The notes beneath the pieces were generated by a model. It did not search any database, had not been told where the DNA came from, and worked only from the letters and a program-made list of their open reading frames with translations. Shown one piece after another: positions 11,801-22,659 of a stretch of DNA of 64,000 nucleotides (position 1 is its first letter; every line of letters starts with the position of its first letter). Source of the stretch: Fistulifera solaris (lineage: Eukaryota > Bacillariophyta > Bacillariophyceae > Naviculales > Stauroneidaceae); the NCBI GenBank assembly GCA_030295235.1, contig AP026153.1, positions 310,001 to 374,000 of the forward strand, in the 5' to 3' direction. The translations under genes were made by a program, and so were the position numbers.

Positions 11801-12727
11801 AGAAGTGGTGATCAAATGGCACCAAGGCGAGCTGAGCAGATCTTGGACCATATGGATGATCTTTATCGATCAGGAAACAAAGGAGTTAAGCCCGACAGGT
11901 ACACTTACAATACTCTCATCAATGTATGGTAAGTGAACGACACTATCAACAATATGTCGAGCATTATGTATAACCCATTTGCACTTTGCACAGGGCCAAA
12001 TCGGGTGAACGCGGTTCTGCAGCACGCGCCGAACATGTTCTTGCTGTTATGGAAAAGCGTTGTCGTGACGGAGACCAGGATTTCAAACCGAATACACGAA
12101 CATACACAAGCGTAATCGATTCATGGGCGAAGTCAGGAGAAAAAGGAGCTGCTCGTCGTGCTGAACAGATTCTGAACAACATGATTAGTCGGTATGAAGC
12201 AGCCGGTGATCCAGATGTCAAGCCAAATGTTCATACTACGAATGCTGTCTGCAATGTAAGTATCTATCTCGGTCCGCCTACATTTCCTTCATCAGTATTC
12301 GCTAACAAAATATTAGGCCTGTGCATTTTCCAAGCACCCCGACGACAGGGAAGAGGCACTACAGATAGCTTTTCGTGTGTACAACTGGCTGAAAATGCAA
12401 CCGGACATGTGTCCCGACTCTTACACATACACAATCCTCCTTTCAGTTTGCGCCAACTTGCTTCCTCGAGAAAACTCTGTAGCCCGCTATAATCAAGCTA
12501 GCGCCTTTTTTGAGAGTTGCCGAAATGCTGGCTACGTGAACGATTACGTACTTCGAAAACTCCGACAGACTGTGTCGGACGACGAGTTCCTGATGCTTGT
12601 GGAGTATCGTACCGAAGCCTCGGCGTCGAGCCTTCCGCATTCTTGGACTCGGAATGCAAAGCTTGAATCTCACGGACGAAGTCGGAAAGCTAGCGGAAAT
12701 TGGTCGAGCCGGCGCAAGGGCAAATAG
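8859..12727 (+). CDS. Pentatricopeptide repeat (PPR) protein, six exons
   Basis: Exons: 8859-10389, 10454-10714, 10781-11185, 11250-11928, 11994-12255, 12317-12727; all introns are 60-70 bp, GT...AG, and splicing gives 1182 residues without a break. The first ~430 residues are low-complexity (Ser, Gln, Asn, Gly, with acidic runs). From about residue 445 a tandem series of PPR motifs follows, recognisable by the repeated core V(I/L)xAWAKSG...AxRAExxLxxM...PNxxTYNxVI. PPR proteins bind single-stranded RNA and usually act in plastid or mitochondrial RNA maturation, stability or translation. The repeats lack an obvious DYW, SMR or PPR-associated RNase domain, so this is a P-class-like protein. 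No clear organelle presequence is visible in the acidic start MKPEETVIS, so location is open. Introns 1-3 fall at the same point of the repeat, in phase 1. Confidence 0.92.
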
Positions 12728-13180
12728 AGCTCACGGCAGCGACAAAAAGTTTTACATATCATCCCATCCAAATTATTCATACAATCCGGATTTTATATTT
12801 ATCCATAAAAAATCAGTGTATCAGCAAAGGTCGATGTTTTACCCGAAAGCAGAAGACCAGAGCTGGTTGAGTTAATTTCAAGACTAAAGAATAGTAATTC
12901 CAGTTCATATTATCTGAAGAAAGCTTCGATATCTGGTTAACCATTCCGATATAAGATAGGCGACAGAGAATTTCGAATCAGCAAATAACATGGTGCGCGC
13001 TACGGTAATGAGAAGCCATTGAACACGACGATCACCTGCCGAAAAATTATGGATCTATTTTATGAAAGCTACCTATTGATTTTCAGAGAGGAAATGGCAC
13101 GACGAACTATTCACGGTAGCTGATTACGTTCGCTCAGTCTACGGGTCTCTTGACTGCATCTTCTCATCAAGTAGCGTACT
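12728..13180. other. Intergenic between convergent genes
   Basis: About 450 bp between the PPR stop and the stop of the minus-strand coiled-coil gene. Contains the two 3' UTRs; nothing else recognised. Confidence 0.4.
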
Positions 13181-13987
13181 TCAAACCTTCCAAGCCTGAA
13201 GTGCGGCTGTCTGCCATTTGTCAACCGACTGCTGTAGTTGCTGTTGCTGCTGATCAAGTGTACGGGTTTGATCTTGCATTGCTTGCTCAAGTCGACCCAT
13301 TTGTGTTTGTAGCAATGCGATTTGACTCTCTTGATGAAGCAGTCGACCTTGTAGCAAGGCGGCTTGGCATTCTTGATGTTGTCGAAATTCAAGTTGCATC
13401 TCGCGAAGCTGGGACTGAATAGATTCCCATGGATGTGCAGGAGGATTCGACGAAACCTGACTTGGAGCGGACCCCATCAAACTCCCACTAACAGAGCCGA
13501 TTCGGGCGACACCCGTGCTCCGAAATATAGTTCCTTGATCGAGATCCGACTGTGTAAAGGCTTTCTGCTGAATCGACCCTTCCTCTTTTGATGCAGGACG
13601 ATAATGTTTTGAATGCTTGGTAACGAGATTCCAGGACATTGATCTGCCATTCGAAAAGGACAATTTCCGCTTTCCATCCTTTTTCGCTGAACCGGTTCGT
13701 TGAATTATTACTCCTTTCGAGTCAACAACCAAAGTACTGTCATCAGAATCATCATCAGAAAAGATAGAAAACGCACTTTGCTCAGTCTTCTTGCCGGAGT
13801 GAAGTCCCAAAGGATCGTCATCATCCTCAGAAAAATGTCGTGAGAAGCTTAGTCGTCGTCCGCCGGATCCACTCAAAGATTCTTGCATTTGATCCACGTT
13901 GCGTTTGCGTTGCACGTTTTCCGTTGCTTGACTTGCAGAAGAATCAAATTTCTTACCAGCATTGCCGGTTGCACTTAAACTATTCAT
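13181..13987 (-). CDS. Coiled-coil protein of unknown function
   Basis: Intronless, 268 residues, ATG at 13987. The N-terminal 170 residues are disordered-looking: Ser/Lys/Asp-rich with two similar basic-phosphosite segments (RRLSFSRHFSEDDDD and RKLSFSNGRSMSW) of the RRxS/RKxS kind recognised by basophilic kinases. The C-terminal ~85 residues are a strong coiled coil rich in Gln, Leu and Glu (QLREMQLEFRQHQE, LLHQESQIALLQTQMG, LDQQQQQLQQSVDKW). No enzyme motif or membrane segment. The pattern fits a regulated oligomeric adaptor, but no family is recognised. The gene stands alone between the PPR gene and the retrotransposon. Confidence 0.7.
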   Translation of the reverse strand: MNSLSATGNAGKKFDSSASQATENVQRKRNVDQMQESLSGSGGRRLSFSRHFSEDDDDPLGLHSGKKTEQSAFSIFSDDDSDDSTLVVDSKGVIIQRTGSAKKDGKRKLSFSNGRSMSWNLVTKHSKHYRPASKEEGSIQQKAFTQSDLDQGTIFRSTGVARIGSVSGSLMGSAPSQVSSNPPAHPWESIQSQLREMQLEFRQHQECQAALLQGRLLHQESQIALLQTQMGRLEQAMQDQTRTLDQQQQQLQQSVDKWQTAALQAWKV

Positions 13988-14550
13988 GATCGGCTTTGCG
14001 AGTCTTGAAAATGAAAGTTATACGGCAAGTTTAGCGATTGCAAATATGAACAAGTAGTTTGCAGGAATATTTGAAAAATTTATTGCATCCAAGCAGAGCC
14101 GTCATTGTCGTATCCCGCAAAAGACAATGCGGCGGACGTCGCACACAACAATGATGGATGCGTCGTCGATAGTCACCTCAGTCCGCTCACGTCGACGTAT
14201 ATGTAAGTGTTTGACTATCCTGATCCTTCCTCTTTATCAAAGAGATTCATTGACGAAAAGGTTTTTTGTGCTTTCGAAAAGAATGATACGAAGGTGAATG
14301 TTGGCTCGCTCAAAGGACGAATGAAAGATTGAATGTCGCGTTGCAAAAAGCAAGGATTTCCCCTTGCAAAACGAAAAAAGAACGCAAAGAATTTCGTATC
14401 CCGTTTCGAAGTGAACTCGGGTCTCATGGAACGCGGTACGACGTACGACGGATATTTCAGTACGATGTGGAACACACAAGTTGTCACACTCACGTAAAAG
14501 TTTACATGAAGAATCATCGTACTACCAGGTACGGAACTAAAATCGAAAGT
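13988..14550. other. Intergenic flanking the retrotransposon
   Basis: Promoter side of the coiled-coil gene, followed by sequence up to the ATTAT target duplication at 14551. Short open frames on both strands (14215-14661) have no recognisable content and partly run into the LTR. Confidence 0.4.
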
Positions 14551-14555
14551 ATTAT
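14551..14555. repeat. Target-site duplication, left copy (ATTAT)
   Basis: ATTAT directly abuts the left LTR and is repeated at 21090-21094 after the right LTR, the 5-bp duplication expected of a retroviral-type integrase. Confidence 0.9.
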
Positions 14556-14866
14556 TGTTAGAAAAAGCAAATTCCACTTGACGATTCACGAACTTTATTC
14601 GCGAACCAAAACAATCACTACGCAGCAATCAGCTTATGTAGGGCCGAACTCGATACAATAACTTGTCAATAAAAGGAGAGTAAATAAAACTTCCGTCTAT
14701 TAACTGGATTGTTTCAAGAGAATGAGCTCTTGAAACCACCACGAACTTCGCCCAAGTTACCGTTTTACTTGTTTTGGCATCGGCTCGTTCGTCTTTTCTT
14801 ACGTCAGTTTTCTCCTTTTCAACTTCACTATGGTTAGAGCTCGCTGCAGACTCGCATCTTCCAACA
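14556..14866 (-). repeat. 3' LTR of the copia element (311 bp)
   Basis: Near-identical to 20774-21089; lacks 1 bp near 14600 and 4 bp near 14747 relative to that copy. Contains a perfect 10-bp hairpin, GTTTCAAGAG (14711-14720)/CTCTTGAAAC (14727-14736). The last part of the pol frame (to its stop at 14629) lies inside this LTR. Confidence 0.93.
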
Positions 14867-15399
14867 CGCTCCTCGGTCTGTAGCGAGTCTTCGTCATTCA
14901 AGGAGTTGATGTGAACATGCCCCATGATCACGGACCTTAGTTTCAGAAACAACTTCCCTTGCAACGGCTTCGTGAAAAAATCGGCTATCATCTTTAGAGT
15001 GGGACAGTGTCGAATCGTTATTCCCTCGGCTTTAACCCTGTCTTTGATGAAGAAATATCGAATGTTGATGTGACGAGATTTCGGTCCCGCGGAAGTTCTG
15101 CCGTTTTTCTCGAGCTTAATCGCACTCTCGTTGTCCTGCTCAAAAGCATTATCCTCAATTTTGTGTCCTTGAGCCTCCAAAAACATCTTCATCCATAACG
15201 TGTTCGGTAGATAGTCGCTGGCACCAACAAGCTCGGCCTCAGTGGAACTTTTCGTATTTAATTTTTGCTTTGTCGATTTACAGATCAAACCTCCTGTTCC
15301 GAACGAAATGACGCCACCCATGTGGCTCCTCATGTCAGGATGCACAGCATACGAGGCATCTACCCACGTTCTCATCTTTCCCAAATCGCCGGCTCCCAC
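14629..15399 (-). pseudogene. Copia pol: RNase H domain and C-terminus
   Basis: Open frame of 256 codons. It shows the copia RNase H pattern: WVDASYAVHPDMRSHMGG (first catalytic Asp), the invariant TKSSTEAELV segment (catalytic Glu), the LGxxDxxxA-like QDNESAIKLEKNG (third Asp), then RHINIRYFFIKD and the terminal ADFFTKPLQG. About 80 extra residues follow, rich in Lys/Glu, and read into the 3' LTR. Upstream the frame is broken by an indel around 15400, so it is not continuous with RT as given. RNase H removes RNA from the RNA:DNA hybrid during reverse transcription. Confidence 0.88.
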
Positions 15400-16500
15400 G
15401 GTAATGCGACAAGTCTAGCGTTCCTTTCAGATATTCCAAGACCCTTTTCAATTTCCGTTCGTCTTCCTCGGTAGCCTTTGAAACGCGGGTGCAAAGGAAA
15501 CAGACCGGTAACAGGATGTCCATTCTGGCGCTGTCGCTACGCATTACAAAAGTTTCGCTGAAACGCTATGGAAAATATCGTTTCGGTTTTTGTCGAGTCT
15601 CGGCGAATTTTCGTCCACTTCAAAAAGGTAGTGCTTAGCGGGAGTGGACGCCCAGTTCTCGAAATTTCCATACCGGACTCCGCAATAGCCTCCTCAAGAT
15701 CACGAGCTCATGGTAATCGTTGCCGTGTTGTTTTCGTTGTAGACTACTTTCATGCCCAAAAATTCGTGTTCCTTCCCGCGCCTGACGGTCATCTTTCCGA
15801 AACTTGACTCGATGTTCGATATGACAGCGGAAACTACTTCAGGATCTTTGTGTGAGACTTTCATGTCGTCGACGTACCAAACAATAGTGCACTGTGATCC
15901 GTTGAAATCGCAATTCGCCACACACTGGTCGTGCGGGTTCAACTCAAAACCCATATCTTGTAGTGTCTCGGAGAACATCTTGTACCATAACAGAGCACTT
16001 TTGACACATCCGTGTAACCCCTTCTTTAGTTGCGTAGATGACCTTTTTTCCATTTTCGAGGCAAACGTATGGCAGATATTTTTCGCTCATCTTACACAGG
16101 ATTTCGACTGCTCTCCCGGTAAACTTTAGAATCACAAAGTCGTCCATCATGGCTTTCAGGTAGGCCCCTGCAACATCGCATATCCCAGCGTCTCTTCCTT
16201 CAAAAACGTCAATTAAGAAAGAAGTAATGAGCGGTCGATAGACACAGTTGGCGAGGCTGTCTCCGATTTGTCGTACAGCGATCTCTGCTTGCTTCCATCG
16301 GCTACGGTTCTACCCTTTAGGCTCCCGTCGCGCTTCTCTTTTAGCAGGTTCAATGCTCTTAGGGCTGCGCGCTTTTCATCATCAGTAAGTTAAACTAGCG
16401 TGTCGAGGGAATGAAAACGGTGAGGTCGTCGAGTTGCTGGAACTCCTGCATGAGGGCATTCTCTGCTTTTTCTCCGTGTTTTCGAAGGCCCGCTTGTTCC
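15400..16500 (-). pseudogene. Copia pol: reverse transcriptase domain, several frameshifts
   Basis: Reverse transcriptase spread over at least four frames. Visible pieces: the early segment AVEILCKMSEKYLPYV (about 16050-16110), KGLHGCVKSALLWYK (about 16000), the catalytic YVDD at 15876-15865, FLGMKVVYNENNTATITM just after it, and the C-terminal ERKLKRVLEYLKGTLDL (about 15440). Frames change near 15700, 15550 and 15410. These are indels within otherwise well-conserved sequence, so this is either a very young defective copy or one with sequencing indels. Confidence 0.82.
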
Positions 16501-17115
16501 GACATTTGGGTCAGAATGATTGCTACTACCACGCCGGGCGGACCGAGTCAGTAACTACACTTTCTTTTACGCTTTCCGCTGCGTGTTGCAGCATGCAAAA
16601 CACGTTTCTGCTGGGCTTTTCTACGCTGTCGTCGTCTTCCTGTACAGTTTCCACCAAGGGGTCCTCGGACGCTCCTTGGTCCTCAACCAATGAAACGTCG
16701 CCTTCGCCGTGGGCGGTATTCTGAATCATCATTGCTGTCGGCATTTGCGTTGCGGTCCTGCGGTGTATTGGCCGTCGTGGTGTCCGTTTTGGCGATGTCG
16801 AGTGCTACGGGTTCCGCTCCTGAGTCATCCGCTCCTATGTTTGCAACGGGTTCGGACACAATGGGGACTTTAATTTGCGGCTCCATGCTCGCTCCTTGGT
16901 CCACTCCAGAAGGAGATGGGACACTAAAAGGAGACGCCAAGGAAATCGAGTTCATCATCATCAACAGGAAGAAAACTGTCGTCCAGGTCATGGTCAGCGG
17001 CACGGGCGGTGACGGGGGGCATATAGTCTTTGTCGTATTCATCGTCGTCGATGGGCATATCAGGGTCCCATTCGAAAACAAGACCAGACTCTTGAATGAG
17101 TGGTTGATCTTCCGC
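16501..17115 (-). pseudogene. Copia pol: acidic linker between integrase and reverse transcriptase
   Basis: Low-complexity, Asp/Glu/Ser/Pro-rich segment in broken frames (for example the minus frame 16683-17330), leading into an Arg run (PRRRRRFIG). Such a variable linker is usual in diatom copia polyproteins. No catalytic motif is expected or seen. Confidence 0.6.
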
Positions 17116-18053
17116 TTAAAGAGCAAGGGCGTGCACCCGGTCGATGGCGGTGTCGGGAATACGACCAACGCGCTCCCATTGATGGCGGGTAACGCAAGCG
17201 CCGGTGGCGAGTGACATAAAAGCGTAGTCAACGTTGGCGTTGCCGCTGGGGCCAAGGGCAATGGCTCCGAGTGTACGGGAGTGAAGTGTGTTGCTGGGTG
17301 TTGTGGGCTCGAAGATTTGAACGTATTCACCGAACTCCAGGGTCATTTTGTTGTAGTCTGGGAGACCTTCCCCGGTGACGATGGTGTTCGGGCTCATGGT
17401 GTCGGAGATGCCGTCTCTCCGAGGAAATAAATTGAGGCATCGCACGGCTTCCTTAACGAGTTCAATCACCATAAGCTTCGGGAGACGTTTGTGTTGTCAC
17501 AGTGCATCCCATGGACGGTAAAACCACGAGTGTTGTATAAATTGATGGCCCGCTGCGTCTCGCGAAGAATTGTCTTTTTGGAACGGTCAGAGGCGGTGAG
17601 CGTGCGATAACCGATGTTAAGCGAGATGGTGTGAAAAAATGGAATGCCTTGCACAAACAGAAAATCTGTGCACAGGGTGACGTCGCGGTGATGGAGCAAG
17701 ATGGGCGGTGGAATCGGGACTGCCTTGAAAGATGGCACGCGTGGTGCGTCAGCGCCGCAACGAGTTTTTCCTTTAAGCGTTCGCGACATCTGGCCCGTAA
17801 ATGGCCAGAGCGCTTTGTCGTCATCAGGGCGTGACTGGAGAGTTCGCGAATGAAATTTTTTCGTAAGTACCACTCGAAATCCTCCTCGGAAGGGCGACCA
17901 GCAATTCTGTAAATGCGCCTCGCTTCGTCAGCGGCCTCGATTTGCCGTTTGTTCCACAATTTCTTCTGACCAGCTACAGTTTGGAGCAACGTATACATTT
18001 TAACGGCGGTGCTATCGTTAGGGCTAAAAACGTATAGACCAGAATCCGCTTCC
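17116..18053 (-). pseudogene. Copia pol: integrase
   Basis: Integrase in at least two frames. 17466-17873 contains the catalytic-core segments FLFVQGIPFFHTISLNIGYR and the later GFTVHGMHCDNTN (second core Asp). 17116-17472 continues with RTLGAIALGPSGNANVDYAF, SLATGACVTRHQW and RVHALAL, a block typical of diatom and marine copia elements at the end of the integrase. Frame changes near 17470 and 17870. Integrase inserts the cDNA and produced the ATTAT duplication here. Confidence 0.8.
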
Positions 18054-18545
18054 TCAAAACGCATTTCGGAACCGTCTAAACGATGCACGGCGAATGCACG
18101 CGGGAGACTCGGATGTATCCATGGTAACGCGGCACACTCGGCGCACCTTGGCAAGAGACAAAATGTTGGCAATGGACTCCGGATTGTACCACACCGGACC
18201 CAAATTGGGAAAATCACCCACCAGATGGGATGTTTGACTGCCGCCCGTTGGTGATGGCGCTGGTAAGACCTGGTCGCTGGGACGGATGTTGCTGAGCATG
18301 GACGCATTTCGGAACACCGACACAGTTGACTGAGAGTCGAGGAGAATCCAGTTGGGGTCGATCCCGTCGCCAGTGGACGAGTGAGCCAGCACGAAACCGT
18401 GTTGCATCAGCGTGGTGCCGGACACCGTAGTTTGTCCGTTGGGGCATCGATTGGCAAAGTGGCCCGGCTGTTTGCATTTGCTGCAGGTGATGTGGGCAAA
18501 CACTTCGCCGTTCGTGCCGGGGACGACCGTTCCAACTTCGCGCAA
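18054..18545 (-). pseudogene. Copia gag zinc knuckle and aspartic protease
   Basis: One frame of 163 codons. It has a CCHC zinc knuckle, CSKCKQPGHFANRC (18485-18444), that binds template RNA, followed by an aspartic-protease active site WILLDSQSTVSVF (about 18350-18312), where DSQS replaces the more common D(S/T)G(A/S), a variant known in copia elements. A conserved VRRVCRVTMDTSE stretch follows. The frame then shifts into integrase. Confidence 0.82.
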
Positions 18546-19899
18546 AGGTTATTCCATTGACTTCGTTCGGGGCAGAGGCCGGAGTGGGAGAGGTAGTAGG
18601 TGGTGACAGATTTATAATAAGATTGATTCCTGGGTGTTCATGACTGGACAGTCCGTTTGTCTGTCAGGTGTATTTTGGGTGGTTCATGACTGGGAGTGAG
18701 TCATGAAGCTTGAAGTTGAAGTTGAATACCAGTGTGAGGAAGATATGTTTTTGGATTCTTCTCTACACGTCAGTGACCACGTCAGTATTTTGAGAAGGAT
18801 GAGACAGCTTCTCATTTTCATTAGTTTTAGATAATGCTCACAATTTAGAAACCCAGTTGATAATGAACTAGTTGTCATTACCTCGTATCGAGTACGGTCA
18901 GAGATACATTTGCTGTGTGGAATCTCAGAGGGTTGGCACACCTTGTGAGAACGGTTGAGTCGAGTTGGCACACTTGACGAACCAGTGTTAGGAGAAGGCT
19001 GGCACGCCCGGATCTTTATACTGAAGCAGTAAGTACGCGCATTTCGGTTGGCACGCCCGGATTGTACTTATTGACCTATACGGCAGCGGGTGGCCAGTTG
19101 TCGTACTCTTTGTTTGTAGTGTGCAGTGACACGGTCGGGTCATTCGTTCATAGCGAGTTTGGGTGATTTTGACGTCTGTGCGTCGATTGTTGCGTGTGTC
19201 GAGTTACACGTGGCATTGGATTGTGTCGTTTGTACTCTCGCGTGGAGAGTCTCAAATTCTGGGAGCTATCTGTGCGCTCAGAATTTTGTCAGGTGGAGCC
19301 GTTGACTTGTGTGTTGCCTGGGACTGATTTGTGTTCCTATTTTGCTGCTGGGGCGGCTTGGGAGAGATAAGAGGACGGTAGTTCACAAGAAGATTGTAGG
19401 CGGCCGTGGAATCCTTTGGATATTTGTCTTGGCCGAGGGAGAAAAGCGTTTGCCAATTCGTTTCTGAGACTTCCAAAACATGCACCGTCGGGCGTTCGGG
19501 ATAATGGCGAGGGCAAGGGTTTCTTCACGAGCTCGGTTGTATCCGTCAAGATCCGGAACGGCATCGGGATAGTCCCGGTCGCAAAAAATGTACTCCGCGA
19601 ATGTGGCCGCCGTAGCATTCAATGGCCTCAGCCCATCCCCGCAGGTTTTCCACGTAGCTTTCGACCGATTCACTGGCGTGCTGAGAACAATTTAGGAAGT
19701 TGAAACGAGCATCAAGGAGAGACAAACCGATCTTTTTGGTAGCGTCGAATTGCAGCATGATCGACCGGATGTTGGTGAACAGCCACACGCAATCAGTCGT
19801 CTGGGACGCCGTCCGGTACCCGTCGAGTGCTTTCAAACGCACTTTCATGGCTGGGGTGCACTGTTTCCAACCGGCGTTGAACAGGGTCGGCAGACTCAC
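18546..19899 (-). pseudogene. Copia gag (capsid region), frameshifted
   Basis: The capsid part is split over three minus frames. 19546-19899 shows a helical gag segment (DATKKIGLSLLDARFNFLNC, SVESYVENLRGWAEA); 19252-19673 continues with alternative frames including PKDSTAAYNLLVNYR, then a Pro/Gln/Asn-rich linker (KPPQQQNRNTNQSQ). The 18546-19250 part reads only as short frames. Identification rests on position 5' of the zinc knuckle and composition. Confidence 0.65.
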
Positions 19900-20773
19900 A
19901 TCCTCCAGCTGATCGTAGTGCTTTCCGTAGCGCTTCCACTGGTACTCGTACTGGTCTTGCAGATACTTGGGAGCGTCGGCGGCCGGGGGATCAGGCGGTT
20001 TGAGGCGTGGTGCCTCAATGGTTTCTCCGAAAAGCGGGGCTAGGTCTTCGGGCGTGGGTAATGGTGGAGCGGGCGTAACCCTGCAGCTCCTCCATTGTCC
20101 TGCCGAGCGATGGCCGAGTTTGTCTCTCCTCGGCTGTCTCGAATACGTATCCGTTCATTTCGGCTATCTCACCCTCGTCGCGGTACTCGTGCTTTTGGCT
20201 TTGGAGGCGCCGTCGCCCGTCTTTGCCCTCGGTTCCGATTGCGATTCCGTCCGCCCTCGTCCTGCTGAGGGCGTGCCGTCGGCCGCCACCCTGTTCAGCC
20301 GGTCGGCTTGGTCTCGCTACTCATGGTTTGTTTGGGGCTCAGGTGTGCGATGCGATATGTTGTTCGGTGCGCGACAGACTTCGAGGTTTAACTCGTTTCG
20401 CAGGTATACACGCGTGCGAGTGATGCGCGTCACAACACCGCTGACGATACTGCTCGATGGTTTGAGCGTTCCAGGAACCAGTCCAGGTGGCAGGTCGATT
20501 CACTTGGTTGTCAATTCGGACGTGGTCTCCAATCTCGAATACAAAAACCTCTTCAAAATCCCCCGGACTCGTCAGCTCCTTGCGTGCGGCGAGCATTGTT
20601 GATTCCCTCAACTTTCGCGAATTAAAAACGCTTTCTCGTAGTCGTAGGCTCTGCAATTCTTTGATTATGGCAGCAATTAAGCCGTCGTCGTCTTGCATCC
20701 GTGTAGGGCGACAACAGCGATCGAAAACAGGTTCAAAACAGTAGAGAAAAATGATATTTTTCTCTTGAAACAA

Positions 20774-21089
20774 TGTTAGAAAAAGCAAATTCCACTTGAC
20801 GATTCACGAACTTTATTCAGCGAACCAAAACAATCACTACGCAGCAATCAGCTTATGTAGGGCCGAACTCGATACAATAACTTGTCAATAAAAGGAGAGT
20901 AAATAAAACTTCCGTCTATTAACTGGATTGTTTCAAGAGAATGAGCTCTTGAAACCACCACGAACAACGCTCGCCCAAGTTACCGTTTTACTTGTTTTGG
21001 CATCGGCTCGTTCGTCTTTTCTTACGTCAGTTTTCTCCTTTTCAACTTCACTATGGTTAGAGCTCGCTGCAGACTCGCATCTTCCAACA
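20774..21089 (-). repeat. 5' LTR of the copia element (316 bp)
   Basis: Direct repeat of 14556-14866 with two small insertions (1 bp and 4 bp). Ends are TGTTGG...CTAACA when read on the minus strand. Transcription of the element should start here on the minus strand. It carries the same hairpin, GTTTCAAGAG (20930-20939)/CTCTTGAAAC (20946-20955). Confidence 0.93.
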
Positions 21090-21094
21090 ATTAT
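21090..21094. repeat. Target-site duplication, right copy (ATTAT)
   Basis: Second copy of ATTAT, directly adjoining the 5' LTR. Confidence 0.9.
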
Positions 21095-22587
21095 GCCCTT
21101 CAAGCCTTCAAGATACTACGTACCAAACGTTAAATACCAAAAATCCTGCTTGAAGTATTACGACTTTACTTAAGACTTATGACCTGTGCCCTGTGCAAGA
21201 TGTCTTTTTGTCTTGAGAGGTCATAAGACCAACAAAAAACAAACTAGCTTATGGCTTATGGGCACCTTTTTGAAGAAGTCGAGGCAAGTCGGCAAGCGCC
21301 GGCAACAAGAAGGAAAGCTCACGAGGGTTATTACTTGTACCTGGTACAGGTACAGCTGGTGTCCGATCGTCTCAACTCCATGTAGCCCTCGTAGAAGCCT
21401 ACCACAACGGAAAAAATATGATTTGAGTACCGGTCCAAAAACTCCTCCAAACTCTTTTTATCGCGACAAATTTTGTGTTGTTTTGACGATGCCGATCATT
21501 CCATTCGATCACTGATAACTCGTTCTAAACATCTCACCTCGTGGATCGAAACACTTATACTGTGTAACTTTTAATTTCGCGTCGAACGGTATAACTTGAT
21601 CCACGAGATCAGATCATGACGGACTTCAAAAACATCGCAAGAACAAGGCACTCACTTGTTGGTCAAGTTGAATTGGACGATTATCATGGATACGTTGATC
21701 TGTGACGAAATTTTCTTTCCGTTTCTTATCAAATACAGCCCATTTTCGGCAATTACGTTCAAGAGGGACTCTAGACGTGCCAACTTCGTCCGAGTAATCC
21801 TGTTCGAAGTCCCTCATTAAATGCCTCATGTTGGTCTTCCGGAAGTTTACCGTAATCAAATCAAGGTATTATGACCAAATAAAGAAAGCAAGCGCGCGGT
21901 TCATTATAACTTCGGCAAGCTCTTATGAAGAGAGGACTTGGGGCGATGGCAATCACGCAGACGACCTCGAAAAGATAGTAAAGAAGTTAAAGACTTCCGC
22001 TGTGTCATGAATTTTGACGGGTGTTTCGTCAGGGCAGTGGTGAATACAAAGCGCAAATAATCTTTGATGAGAAAGTAGCATGAGATATCAAATGAGTGGA
22101 GCGATTACCAGCCATCAGATAGAGAATTTGACGAGGAACTGGCATAACTAATAATTTTATATACTAATTTGTCAATATTTCCATCGTGTTTGCTTACTGG
22201 TGATAGAGTTCTGCTTCAGACTGAGTAAACTATTAAATATAATTATGAACAATGATGTATTTTAGTCAAACAAACCTATACAAGTGGGAATCGTCGCCTG
22301 CATAACATAGTTAACATGACTCATGACTGACTAGTGACTGAGGCGAAAATCTAGGTTAATCTCATTTCAAGGTCAAGAAAACACGAAATCGAACCAGCTA
22401 ACCGTAGATTATATTCCTACATGTGTAAGATTGTCAACAGAAGGAATAAAATGTAATTGAAATTGAGTTCATGATTATTCTTTCTTAGATTCTTTACTTT
22501 CAATTTACTCCTACGGAGAAATGGGACGTAGAAAATGTACTACACGTAAAAAAAGACACCAGCTGTATTTGAATGAATGATGAATCA

Positions 22588-22659
<72 letters not shown>

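Larger units (their letters stand above)
14556..21089 (-). mobile_element. Ty1/copia-type LTR retrotransposon, full length, minus strand
   Basis: A 6.5-kb element bounded by direct repeats starting TGTT and ending AACA on the minus strand, with a 5-bp ATTAT duplication outside. Coding order on the minus strand is gag, zinc knuckle, protease, integrase, reverse transcriptase, RNase H; integrase before RT is diagnostic of copia (Pseudoviridae-type) order. The two LTRs differ only by two small indels (5 bp in total) with no substitution seen, so the insertion is recent. The polyprotein is nonetheless split into many frames; the junctions I checked in the RT/RNase H part are indels rather than point nonsense codons. 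Diatom genomes carry expanded copia lineages (CoDi); which lineage this is cannot be decided by eye. Confidence 0.93.

Noticed and set aside
22370-22400. Possible tRNA B-box (GGTTCGATTTC on the minus strand)
   Set aside because: No matching A-box, anticodon arm or acceptor stem could be folded around it.
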